Assembly: GCA_032164245.1 (NCBI GenBank)
Contig: JAVMKO010000001.1
Location: 291,697,041-291,761,040, forward strand
Reading direction: 5' to 3'
DNA length: 64,000 nucleotides
DNA from: Sternotherus odoratus
Taxonomy: Eukaryota > Chordata > Testudines > Kinosternidae
Numbering within the stretch: the stretch's first letter is position 1; every line of letters begins with the position of its first letter. Of this stretch, positions 10,966 to 20,440 are shown one piece after another. The position numbers and the translations under genes were made by a program. The notes beneath the pieces were generated by a model. The model did no database searches, was not told the DNA's origin, and saw nothing but the letters and a program-made list of their open reading frames with translations.

Positions 10966-11431
10966 TCAAAACTTTATAGTTAGTCTTTAAGGTGCCACAG
11001 GACTTTGTTACAGTAAGTGAAGGCATTATACACTCCCTGCTTGCCATGTAAGTCATGGCAAATGGCTTCCCCTATAGGAGCGATATGGCACAAATCTTTT
11101 AAACTAGGTCTCTGAGCTCCCACACAGATTATATGTGTCACACTTGCGTACTGCTTATATAACATCACCCTTGCCAGTCCAGTTTGGTCTGGTCAGCTGA
11201 GGTTGTCCATCTGGTTCAGTAGCATTTACACCTGTTTGGTCTCAATATGGACTGGGACCAAAATCCCAACTCTGAATTCCTCTGACCTGAGTATCAGTAG
11301 CCAAAGCTATTCAAAAATTGTAAGCCAGGCCCCCCCACAATCATGACATTGGCTTAAAAGAATCACAGGATTTTTACAAACAATAATTGTTGAATTCTTT
11401 TTATTTGCCTTCTAGGTTTGGAACCTTCAGG

Positions 11432-12455
11432 CAGGGCCGGCAACAGGGGGGTACTTCGGGTACAGCTGTACTGGGCCCCGGAGGTAAGGGGGGCCCCCTT
11501 AAGTCCGGGGCCCGGTACACAGCTGTACCCGTAGTCGTCCCCCCTTGTCACACACTGGACACCGCATCTCCCTGGCCGCTCTTTCCCGGGCTGTGTCCGC
11601 GTGTCAGTGGCCGGCTGCCTCCCGAGCCCTTCAGTCGGCGGCTCGTCCCGCGCCTCAGTGGGACGAGCCGCCCCGAGGCACCCCCGGCTGCAGCGCTTCC
11701 CCCAACCCACCTGCAGCAAGAGCCGGGCCAGCCCTTGGCGGGGGGGGGGGAGCCCCCCGGCACCACAGGATGCCGGCTCCATCACCTTCCCCGAACTGGC
11801 GGCTGCAGAGGACTGGCCGGGTGTGCCGCTCTGCAGGGGCGGGGGCCAGGGAGCGGGGCTGGGGAGGCCTGGGGCCGGGAGCCCAGTGGGGGGAGGCGGG
11901 GCAGCTGTGGAGCGCCGAGCCCACCGGAGCCGGCAGCCGGGAGCGACGCTGCGGCCACCGCTGGGTCGCACCCCTACCCCAGGTATGTCTGGTAGCCAGC
12001 GGGGAGGCCAGGCTGGGTGGGCGGGGAGGGGGGGCAGGAGACTAGGCTGGATGGGGTGGGAGAGGAGTGGGTGCAGGAGGGAAGGAGGTTTGGTGGGGGG
12101 GAGGCTGAGCTGGGCGGGTCAGGCATTGGGGGCAGGAGGCTGGGTTGGGAGTGGGAGGGAGGAGGAGGTTAGGTTCGGTGGGATGGGCCGGGCCAGGCAG
12201 GGATGGGGGAGGGAAGGCAGTTAGAGATGGGGGGAGGCTGGGCGGGGGTAAAGGAAGATCACCCCCAACAGCGGGCTGGGCCAGGCAGGGATGGGTGGGG
12301 AGGGGAGGAGGTTAGGCTGGGGGAGGAGATTAGATTGGGTGTGCCGGGTCAGGCAGGGGGGGAAGGAGAATAGGCTGGGGGGGCCCAAACGATCAGAGTA
12401 GGGGGCCCCCAATCGATCAGAGTAGGGGGCCCCAAAATTTCTGTCGCCAGCCCTG
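11432..12455. mobile_element. hAT non-autonomous element, 1,024 bp, CpG-rich
   Basis: Terminal inverted repeats CAGGGCCGGCAACAG (left) and its near complement ctgtcgccagccctg (right) differ by two bases. Perfect 8-bp direct repeats CCTTCAGG flank it at 11424-11431 and 12456-12463, the target length of hAT transposons. The interior is strongly GC- and CpG-rich, with purine tracts near the right end and a repeated 'gatcagagtagggggcccc'. It contains several 70-200-codon frames on both strands that look like composition artefacts; none resembles a transposase. The intact ends and CpG content suggest a recent insertion. Confidence 0.85.
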
Positions 12456-12463
12456 CCTTCAGG

Positions 12464-13555
12464 TACACTCAAGTCACGTTTTTTCGCTTTTCTCTGCAAC
12501 CCCACGGGCTAGAAACTTCCTTTGCTTTAAATGAAAGCAGAGATTCTTGTGAAATTACATGACTCCAGAAGCTGGGTCTTTAAGAAAAACAACAAATATC
12601 ATGAGACTCATAATAAAAATCAGAAGAGCAATCACAACATGGTAAGCATTGCATACATGCGAGAGTGGGACAGAGTGAATAATGGATTTTTCAGGTGAAG
12701 AGATTGAACCAAAAAATGCAAATAATTCCAGTTCAATCGAAAGCAATTTTTCCCTGAAAGTTTTCATTTAAACAAAACCAAAACAAAATCATTTTGGGTC
12801 AACTAGAAATGAATTTCTTTTCAAGTGTTCTTTTCAGATGGCTGTTTTGGGAATATGTTACCCTTTTTTGGGTTTTTTTTTTTAAACTGGCCAAATGTCA
12901 ACTTGAAACCCTATTCAGAACTGAAAAGTCAAAACAAACGCTTTGGTATAAAACATTGACTCTTAATTTTTTTTTCAACCGATACCTTCTGCTGAATTCG
13001 ACATAGAGTTTTCTGGACTCAGAGAATGCTTTTATCAATGAAAAACCTATTAATTGAAAAATATCATCCTGCTCTATGCATGAATGTGGTTCATAATCAT
13101 AGCCTGATTATGGATTTCACAGATCTGTATAATCCAAACCCCTTAGAATCAGATCCAAATACCCACACTCTTTGCAGTCAGAATTTCAGTTTGCAAGACC
13201 TGCATTTTGCAAATGAACCGGGGAAAGAGGAAGCATCAGAACAGTCAAGAAATCCTGGGTGCTCTAAATCTGGATCTAGAATGGGTGTCTGGAACCCTTT
13301 TCCATTTGGTGCTGACTCCATCTTGCTCAGGGAAAGAACCCCAGAATAAAGTCCGCTAGGATTTTTTTTATTTTTATTTGCTGGCTTGCTTTATTATCCC
13401 ATCATTCCCCTGTTGGGTCAGCTCAAACTAGAACAAAACTCCTCTTTGCTCTGACAGCTGGAAACCGGTTTGATTCCCATATTTATTAGAGCAAGACTAG
13501 TGTGGGCTGGCTGGGGATGGCATCACTCTGATTGTATTACATTCTTCTGCACCAG
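12464..13555. other. AT-rich unique sequence, no gene recognised
   Basis: Mostly AT-rich text with chance frames. No repeat family was recognised. It lies upstream of the candidate first exon at 13560-13863 and could hold distal promoter sequence. Confidence 0.4.
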
Positions 13556-13559
13556 CACG

Positions 13560-13863
13560 CCTCCTCTGCTCGCCAGTAGGCTCGGAGGAGCTGTGAAAGC
13601 AGCGAGCAAAGAGTTCCTCCCTCCCGAGCAAAGGATGAGCTTGCCTTGACAGGCAGTCAGTCACTCCTCGAAGCGGCTGCTACTCCCAGAGTGTCAGGTT
13701 CTGTCCCAGGTTCTCACAGATCAGGAAGGAGGGGAAAGTGACAGAGAAACAACTACACCAAAAACCTCCAAAACAGCTGACGATGAAAGTGACCAGGAAG
13801 AAAGTAACTTGAAGGCAGCAGGAGGAGGAGGACGATTTCCCAGAAACCTGGAACAGCAAATCT
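13560..13863 (+). other. candidate 5' untranslated exon of the P2Y receptor gene
   Basis: This unique-looking, GA-rich stretch ends at a consensus-like splice donor (GTGAGT at 13864-13869). It lies on the same strand as the receptor, whose coding exon begins at an acceptor 27.5 kb downstream. Non-coding first exons with long introns are typical of P2RY2. No TATA box was identified and the exon side of the donor (ATCT) is weak. This is an inference from position and the donor motif; any other plus-strand gene could own it, or it may not be an exon. Confidence 0.3.
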
Positions 13864-16117
13864 GTGAGTGTGTGATTGTTATTTGGTAATCCGTGCTTTC
13901 TCTTTCTTCCCCTTCCCCTGTTCAGATTGGTCTGGGAGCGACGTTCAGAAACTCACAAGGGGGCACAAAGCCAAGTTACGTTTAGTTCCCCGAGAGCGGT
14001 GTGGGTGTGTGTAACTGGTGTCCCTTTGAGCTCCAGGATTTCTCTTTGGTTTGGCGGGAAAAGCTAAACATTGAGGGATTTGTGCTGCCTGAACATTGGA
14101 CCCTGCTTCCAAGCGTGCGTGTGTGTGGGTGTGTGCACACACTCTAATGCTGATCACAGAGTGTACGTTGCTGCGGATTGTCTCTGTGTTGTCAGTGTTC
14201 TACCCTGGGTCCCTTTCTGCGACTAGGATACAGCAGAACAGAGACCAGCTTTGGTCCTTCTCCACTCACTGCCCTTGTGGGTCCTTGTTATTTATAAAGA
14301 GGAGTGAAAACTGAGTGACATGGTCAGCCAGGGATGGCGTCAGACTGCCCTGCCCTGACTGAATGCTATTTCCAAGTTCAGTCACGAGGAGGGAGGTTTT
14401 AAAGTGCTCACTGAAATGCACCCAGCTGAACAGGAAGACACATTTGAAAATTTCCCCTTTCACCTCAATCAGCAGCCAGTGAGGCCCCCCTCTCCTTCCC
14501 CGCACTGTAAGGGCAAGTTGGCAGCTCCGGGCAGCGTGATTGCAAACACGCCCTCGTCTCTCTTGGTAACTGGACCTTGTGCACTGGGCTCTCGGTGGCC
14601 CTTGCTCCGCTGCCACGAGCCACCGTCAGAAACGGAGACTGGCAGGGTGCGGAGCAAAGCGTTGGGCGCTGCGGGACGGGCCTGGCTTGCCTGTCGATAA
14701 CGTGATTGGCTGTAAATATTGAGCAGGGCTCAAAGCAGTGGTGGGTGCCGCTCAGCCATGCCAGTGTACACCTGACATGGGTGTGTGGCTCCGGATTGAC
14801 GCCAGTGGAAACGAGAGGAGGGTGGCTGTAAGTTCTCCTGCATGGCCGGTCACCCTTCCTGACCCGCTTCCCCCACCAGAAAAGAAAACAATATTCAAAA
14901 ATAAACACTGGGTTTGCTTGTCGGTTTCATTTCCTCTGCTCCTCGGCGGGCAGTTTAACCCCTGAACTCTCTGACAGGAGTGAAAGGTAAAGACAGGAAA
15001 ATGGTGGCAGCTGGAGTGAGAAATGCGGGGGGAGGGGGAAGGGAGATGCCAGAGCAGTGAAGATGGGGCAATGGGAGCAGAGAGGACTGGGGGAGTAGGT
15101 GAGTGAACAGCCAGGTGTGCGAGCAGCTACAGCTCTTTGGCTGGCCTGGAGTGGGGGGTGAGGGTGGGGGAATCTGTTCCTGCTTTCCCCTGAGACAGCA
15201 GGAGGAACCTGGGACAGGATAAGGGGCAAGAGAGCAGCCCTGTTTGTTGCCTCCACCTATGGCACCTTGTCATGAACCAGGACTATAAGCGTTTCAGGGC
15301 AGGGACAGTCTACACCACGTTTGTGCAGCCCCTAGCACGTCCCTTTGATCTGCGAGCAGTTCTCAGTGTCCCGGGGAAGAGGAGGCCGCTAGGTACCTGA
15401 GACCAGGTCAGCTCAGTAAACAGGCAGTGGGGGGACAAAGCATATGTAATGGCTGTCTGCTTGGCTGTTACCAGGATAAACCTGGACCCTTCAGATGAGA
15501 GTGAAGAGCGACAGCTAGAGCTAAAGAGCTGACCCCTTAAGCAGCTGCTGCAGTAGACTTGTAGCCTCTGTGTATCAAGCACATAGAGAAACACGTAACT
15601 AGAAGGGGGCAAATGAATTTCGGTGCATGTTCTTCTGCTGAAACTGACATGTTTTGCAGAAATGTATTTGTTGGAATGGTTTTTGAGATCCTGGATGTAA
15701 CAGAGAGTAACCCACAAAACGTCTGCTAGTTCATTATGAAATAATAGTGGAGCTAAAGTATGGTGCTGAAAAGAAATGACCAAAGTGCATGGTGTAATGA
15801 ACGAGCTTTGCATTGCTTGTCTTAAATTTGTTTTGCCACTTACCTATTTATTCACAACATTCAGTAATTCAAATGGGGCTTCCCGTCCTCAGTGGGGATT
15901 GGCAATGTATTTTTATTAATAACCTCCTGCGTGGAACTATATGAAAAGCCACACTCCATTAGACCTTTTAGCCTACTTTCTTTCCCTAGGGTGACTCGGA
16001 GGATGTACAGAGTCTTGCGCTCTTCAACCTCTTTGCATCTAGACCACCATACTGTCGTTGGTTTCAGTGGAGTTCATTTTTATTTACACCAGTGTAAATG
16101 AGATCAGAGCGAGGCCA
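13864..16117. other. no gene recognised; possible intron start
   Basis: Mixed unique sequence. A short run of alternating GT lies near 14115-14140 and a degenerate SINE-like tail near 15283-15350 ('gggcagggacagtct', 'tagcacg'). No coding exon was recognised. Confidence 0.4.
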
Positions 16118-16512
16118 TAGGCGCTGACTTCCCCTCTGCCCTGGGGGTGCTCGATCCCTCCCCTGCCTCTGGCCCAGCTCCTGCCCAGCCCTGCACCACC
16201 CTCACCCTCACCCTGCCCCAATCCCACCCCCTTCTCCCAAGTCCCCACCCCACTCTGCCTCTTTACCACCTCCTTCCCTGAGTGTGCCACGTCCCCACTC
16301 TTCCCCCTCCCTCCCAGAATGTTCTAAGCGCCGCCAAACAGTGGTTAGGTGGCAGGCAGGAAGCGCTGGGAGAGGGAGGAGCGGGGACACCACACTGGGG
16401 GGAAAGGAGGGGGTGGGGACAGGGGGAGCTTAGCTGCTGGTGGATGCGGTGCACTCACTAATTTTTCCCTGTGGATGCTCTAGCCCCGCAGCACCCACGG
16501 AGTTGGCATCTA
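16118..16512. mobile_element. GC-rich MITE-like element, second copy
   Basis: The left end 'taggcgctgacttcc' and the right end 'acggagttggcatcta' are imperfect inverted repeats of each other and match the left end of the element at 747. Pyrimidine-rich then purine-rich halves give it an overall fold-back character. No clear target duplication is visible, so the superfamily is open. Confidence 0.6.
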
Positions 16513-16643
16513 CAAGCCCCATCATTTCTAACCAGACTAATCAGTCATTTAGTTTGCTGTTGATCTGGGACAAGCATTCACGCAGTTTTGCTTAATTGGA
16601 ACTTCTGGGTAAGCTACAGGAGTTAGTGAATACAGAGTTGATG

Positions 16644-16857
16644 TCAAGAATCAGAGAGGTAGCCGTGTTAGTCTGGAATAGCAGAGGAAACAAAGTCCTG
16701 TGGCACCTTAAAGACTAACTATAAAGTTTTGAAGCATAAGCTTTCATGGGCTAATACCCACTTCGTCGGATGCAACCGACAAAGTGGGTATTAGCCCACG
16801 AAAGCTTATGCTTCAAAACTTTATAGTTAGTCTTTAAGGTGCCACAGGACTTTGTTA
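16644..16857. mobile_element. Penelope-like element, palindromic copy A
   Basis: The left arm (about 16690-16772, minus orientation) and right arm (about 16776-16855, plus orientation) are near-perfect reverse complements separated by only a few bases. Both arms end in the family tag 'gtgccacaggactttgtt' or its complement. Hammerhead-like cores occur in each arm: minus 16742-16769, plus 16776-16803. The element lies between direct repeats ACAGAGTTGATG at 16632-16643 and 16858-16869. No coding sequence remains. Confidence 0.8.
16742..16803. ncRNA. paired hammerhead-like motifs, copy A
   Basis: Minus: CCGACGA (16763-16769) with GAAA at 16742-16745. Plus: CCGACAA (16776-16782), stem GTGGG/CCCAC around TATTAG, GAAA 16800-16803, AGC-TTAT-GCT. 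On the minus side one stem pair is eroded (GTGGG with CCCAT). Structure relics of the terminal repeat. Confidence 0.45.
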
Positions 16858-16869
16858 ACAGAGTTGATG

Positions 16870-17272
16870 GGTTCAAGAATAGCAGCCGTGTTAGTCTGTA
16901 TCCGTAAAGAAAGCGAGGAATACTTGTAGCACCTTAGAGACTAACTAGTTTATTTCAGCATAAGCTTTCGTGAGCTATAGCTCACTTCGTCGGATGCATA
17001 GAATGGAACAGAAGTAAGATGCATTTATACACACAGAAAGAAAAAGAAAAAAAATGTACATTAGCATACCAATTCTATTTTTCAATTTTCAAAAGGTGTA
17101 TTTTTCTCCTAGTGATAATGGACCATCTACATTTAAGAGCCCTCTTAGAATTGGTATGCTAATGTACATTTTTTTTCTATGCATCCAATGAAGTGAGCTA
17201 TAGCTCACGAAAGCTTATGCTGAAATAAACTAGTTAGCCTCTAAGGTGCTACAAGTATTCCTCGCTTTCTTT
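16870..17272. mobile_element. Penelope-like element, palindromic copy B
   Basis: This is a second subfamily, with ends tagged 'tagcagccgtgttagtct' on the left and 'attcctcgctttcttt' on the right. Arms of about 100 bp (16900-16999 and 17180-17272) are reverse complements. An inner 25-bp inverted repeat (17053-17077 and 17146-17170) surrounds a 68-base spacer. Hammerhead-like cores have stem GTGAG/CTCAC instead of GTGGG/CCCAC. ACAGAGTTGATG flanks it at 16858-16869 and 17273-17284, so copy A and copy B share one target-site repeat. Non-coding. Confidence 0.8.
17184..17216 (+). ncRNA. hammerhead-like motif, copy B right arm
   Basis: CCAATGA, one A, stem GTGAG, loop CTATAG, stem CTCAC, GAAA, AGC-TTAT-GCT, then G. 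The stem pair that is G-C in copy A is A-T here, a compensatory change. The base after GCT is G, which would not suit the H17 cleavage position, so this copy is probably inactive. Confidence 0.45.
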
Positions 17273-17284
17273 ACAGAGTTGATG

Positions 17285-18203
17285 GTGTTCCATGTTTACA
17301 GGAGCAGCTTTTTGTCTATGTATCGTATTTCCCTTTCTGCTCCAGTCTTCTGTCCACTTGATGACTAAATGACTTTGGCAATCTGCCATTTCCTCTGTGT
17401 TCAGAGGGAGCATTACATCTCATCTCAGCTCTGAACAGACCTCCACATCTAATTCCTTGGTAACATTCCAGAGGTGATGTACTTTGTGGCATGAAAAATC
17501 ATCCACACGCTAAACTGTTCAGGGATTTCACTTTTCACTTCAACTATTAAATCTGATGGATCCTTCTTCCTCCTTTATGTACACACAGAGATCTTCGTCC
17601 TCCTTTCTTATAAGTTCATCAGTAAACATTCCAATTAAATGAAGCATATCTCACCCTCTGGAGGGTGAAAGCTTTGTAAATGAATCTTCTTGAGTCCTGG
17701 ATTTATTCCCCATCTCCTTTCCAGGCGAAAGGGCTAACGCACAGCAAGTGTTTATAGAAAACTGGAGAAGTGAGGCACTTAAGAATGTTTAACTACTCCA
17801 TCAATGATTTTTTTCTTCCTGGCCACACAGCGGAGGAGATTATCTCTGGATAGTAACACAAGTGTAAAAAAATAAATAAATAGGTTTAGCAGATCACTAA
17901 AGTTGCCACCATTTTTGAATTCAAGTCCCTTCTTAATGTTCACATCTCCTGTGACGCCCACAGGAAGTGTATCAGTCCATCATTATTAGCGAGTATTAAT
18001 TAAAAAATAAAAATCGATCTATGTGAGATTCCAATCATCTTCCAACAAATAGTACTTTATACCAGGAGTCATGCCACTGAAGTCAATGGAACTGACACAC
18101 AGTACCACTAAATCAGAGTATCAGAATCTGGCCTTAAGATATTTCTGTGGCAACTTCTTCCGTAGTGCCTAACCACTGCTATCGATCACTTTATCCCAGC
18201 TTC
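17285..18203. other. no gene recognised
   Basis: AT-rich non-coding sequence with no recognised repeat. Small chance frames only. Confidence 0.45.
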
Positions 18204-18211
18204 CCTGCTTC

Positions 18212-18335
18212 TAGGGTGACCAGATGTCCTGATTTTATAGGGACAGTCCTGATTTGTGAGTCTTTTTCTTATATAGGCTCCTATTATCCCCCACCCCCTT
18301 TCCTGATTTTTCACAATTGCAGTCTCGTCACCCTT
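18212..18335. mobile_element. short hAT MITE, 124 bp
   Basis: The left end TAGGGTGACCAG and the right end 'tctcgtcacccTt' are inverted repeats. Perfect 8-bp direct repeats CCTGCTTC flank it at 18204-18211 and 18336-18343. The interior 'gattttatagggacagtcct' and 'tttttcttatatagg' match the copy at 36817-36933. Non-coding. Confidence 0.85.
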
Positions 18336-18345
18336 CCTGCTTCTA

Positions 18346-20075
18346 GCACGGAAATGGGCAAAATGCGGTCCGTGGGCCACGTCTGTCCAAGTCCTTGAGC
18401 TCCCGGCCGGGGAGGCTAGCCCTTGACTCCTCCATCCTCCCCTCCCCCCCCCCCCCCCGCAGCCACAGTGGAACTGCGAGCTCCTTCTGCTCTGAGTGGC
18501 ATGGTAGGGGGGCGAGGAATGGGGAGTGGGGAGGTGGGGGGGGGTTGGACTTTTACTAGAGATGGTTGAAAATTGGTGTGTGTGTGTGGGGATAGAGGGG
18601 GTCACAGAAATGTTTCTGATTCTTTTTCAAATTAAAAAGCATCTTCCATTTTTAAAAAAATATTTCAACCGGTTCTATTCCATGTGTGATGGCAAGTCTT
18701 GCTGGGGCAGAAAACTTTTGGGGAGTCCTGCGGCACGTTCGCTGAGAGCTCATGTAATCAAAGCGCCGGGTGTATTGAATCTTGAACGTAGTTGCCTTTT
18801 CTCCAAAATGTAATCAGGCATTGCAGTTAAATAATGTCATATATATAAAAACATTTAAGATAGTGGCTGCAAATCTCTCCCCTCTCAATTCCTCACATTA
18901 CATTCTCTTAGCTTTTGTACCATTATTTCAAGCAGTCATCACAGAGTCTTCCGGGGCAGACAAAACCTGGATTTCGAATGTAAAAATCAAGCAGAATCCT
19001 GCCCCTATTTACAAAGTCTTTCCAGCTTTCATTATCTGTCACAAAGAAGCATAAAAGGTCACAAGGCCCATTTCTCCCCCTTTTATAATGCTTGCGAGTC
19101 TTAAATGACACTGAACTTCCTAATACAATCAAATGGCTCAGTTTACAGGGCAGAACTCTGCCACGCAAGCTGAAAGGGGAATTTTATTACGCAGGTAGCT
19201 GTGTGGGTGGGACGTCCAGGAGTCATCACAGGAGCAGTGACGGAAGGTGAGATGTTCTAGAATAAGTATTGCTCCGAACAAGTGAAAGAGAGTTGTTTTC
19301 ATTGGGTCTGTGTTGAGTCAGTCTGAGAACTTGCTGTGTGGTGAGTTTCCAAGACTCATAGCTTCCAGCTAAATTAAAATACACCAGATTAAGGCCACTT
19401 TGAGTCTGCATGAGAGCGTCCACACAAGGGCTTAATGCACTTTAGCTACTCCACTTTAAATTCAGACTTTTTGTTAATTCAAATTAACTCTCCTTTGCAT
19501 CCCTGTGTAGACAAGCCCCAAGAACCATGCTGTCTGGCTCAGGAATTAGAATGAAAGGGGGAAATGGGTTAGATCCAGATGCCTGGGGATTCCCCCTGGG
19601 TAGAAGCCCAAGAGGCACAGATCTGGCTCTGTATGCCCATCGCACAGCCTGTGATGTAAGGGGTTAATTAGTGCCTAGTGTGATATTGATTCGTGTGATG
19701 TGGACACCCGATCATGGTTCCGCAATGCCCAGGGTTGCAGCCTCTCTCTGGAAGCATATCTGCAGCTGCCCGTGCTCTTCCGGCTCGTGGTGGTTTCTGT
19801 GCTGTGCTCACCTCTCCGGGGATTTATGGGGGTGCTTTAGGTTTATTTTACCGATCCCTTTTCAGATTTATCCGCTGATGAGCGAGGGAAGAGGAGCAAA
19901 GTATCTTGGGATCCAGTAGGAACAGGTGCCCCAGAATCTGCCCGCCCAGGCCGGTGGAGACTGAGTCCTCTCCTCTCCCTTTCGGGAGTAACAGGGAAAG
20001 ATACACACTGCTTGGGAGAGGAAGGAAGGGGCCGGCCTGGCATTCTGCTGTCATGGCCTGGCCCCACTGATTGGT
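18346..20075. other. mixed repeats, no gene recognised
   Basis: It starts with a hAT-like fragment ('gggcaaaatgcggtccgtgg') and a poly-C tract near 18447-18460. A Harbinger-like MITE remnant runs from about 19415 to 19518, ending 'gtgtagacaagcccc'. The remainder is unassigned and has no coding exon. Confidence 0.45.
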
Positions 20076-20234
20076 GCAGCCACACTATTTAAACCAGAAG
20101 GAGGCACAGGAAGTTTGTTTGAGCAAGAAGGTGATTTCCTGTTGTGGCTGCACCTGCCTCAGACCCTGCTTGTGCCTGTCTCCTGCCCCTAACTCTGTTC
20201 CCACCGTGGTCCTCCCCTCCCCTCCAGTTCCTGC

Positions 20235-20440
20235 CTGGCCTCCAGTCACTGGTTATCAGTTCTGACCCCAGACCTCGGACTTCTGACCCTGACTCAGGCT
20301 TGACCTCAGCTCTGACCCTCTGCTTTGATTCCTGTTTCTGACTCTGGCTCGACCCCTGGCACTTGACTCTGATACTGACCCTGGGCTTCGTTCCCCCACC
20401 TGGACGCCTGCTCCGACTCCTGCTCTGAATACTAGGCCAG
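20235..20440 (+). repeat. degenerate CTCTGACYCTG-type tandem tract
   Basis: Repeated short pyrimidine-rich units such as 'ctgaccctgactc', 'ctctgaccctc', 'ctgactctggctcgacc' and 'ctgatactgaccctgg' form an irregular minisatellite-like block. The block may lie inside an LTR, since the surrounding 20080-20480 has LTR-like character, but no ends or target duplication were found. Confidence 0.5.

Larger units (their letters stand above)
10493..11009 (+). mobile_element. Penelope-like element with GIY-YIG remnant
   Basis: A short inverted terminal piece ('cagagaggtagccgtgttag', 10497) is followed by coding remnant, then a plus-oriented terminal repeat ending 'gtgccacaggactttgtt'. Direct repeats TACAGTAAGTGAAG flank the insertion at about 10479-10492 and 11009-11022. 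Penelope-like retroelements encode a reverse transcriptase followed by a GIY-YIG endonuclease; only the end of the latter remains, consistent with 5' truncation. The right terminal repeat carries a hammerhead-like core at 10929-10962. This copy ties the non-coding repeats of this type elsewhere in the window to the Penelope group. Confidence 0.8.

Noticed and set aside
11363..12224. Long overlapping frames of up to 207 codons on both strands
   Set aside because: They lie in a CpG-rich hAT element with intact ends, are Gly/Ala/Pro/Arg-rich in every phase, and match no transposase or other family.
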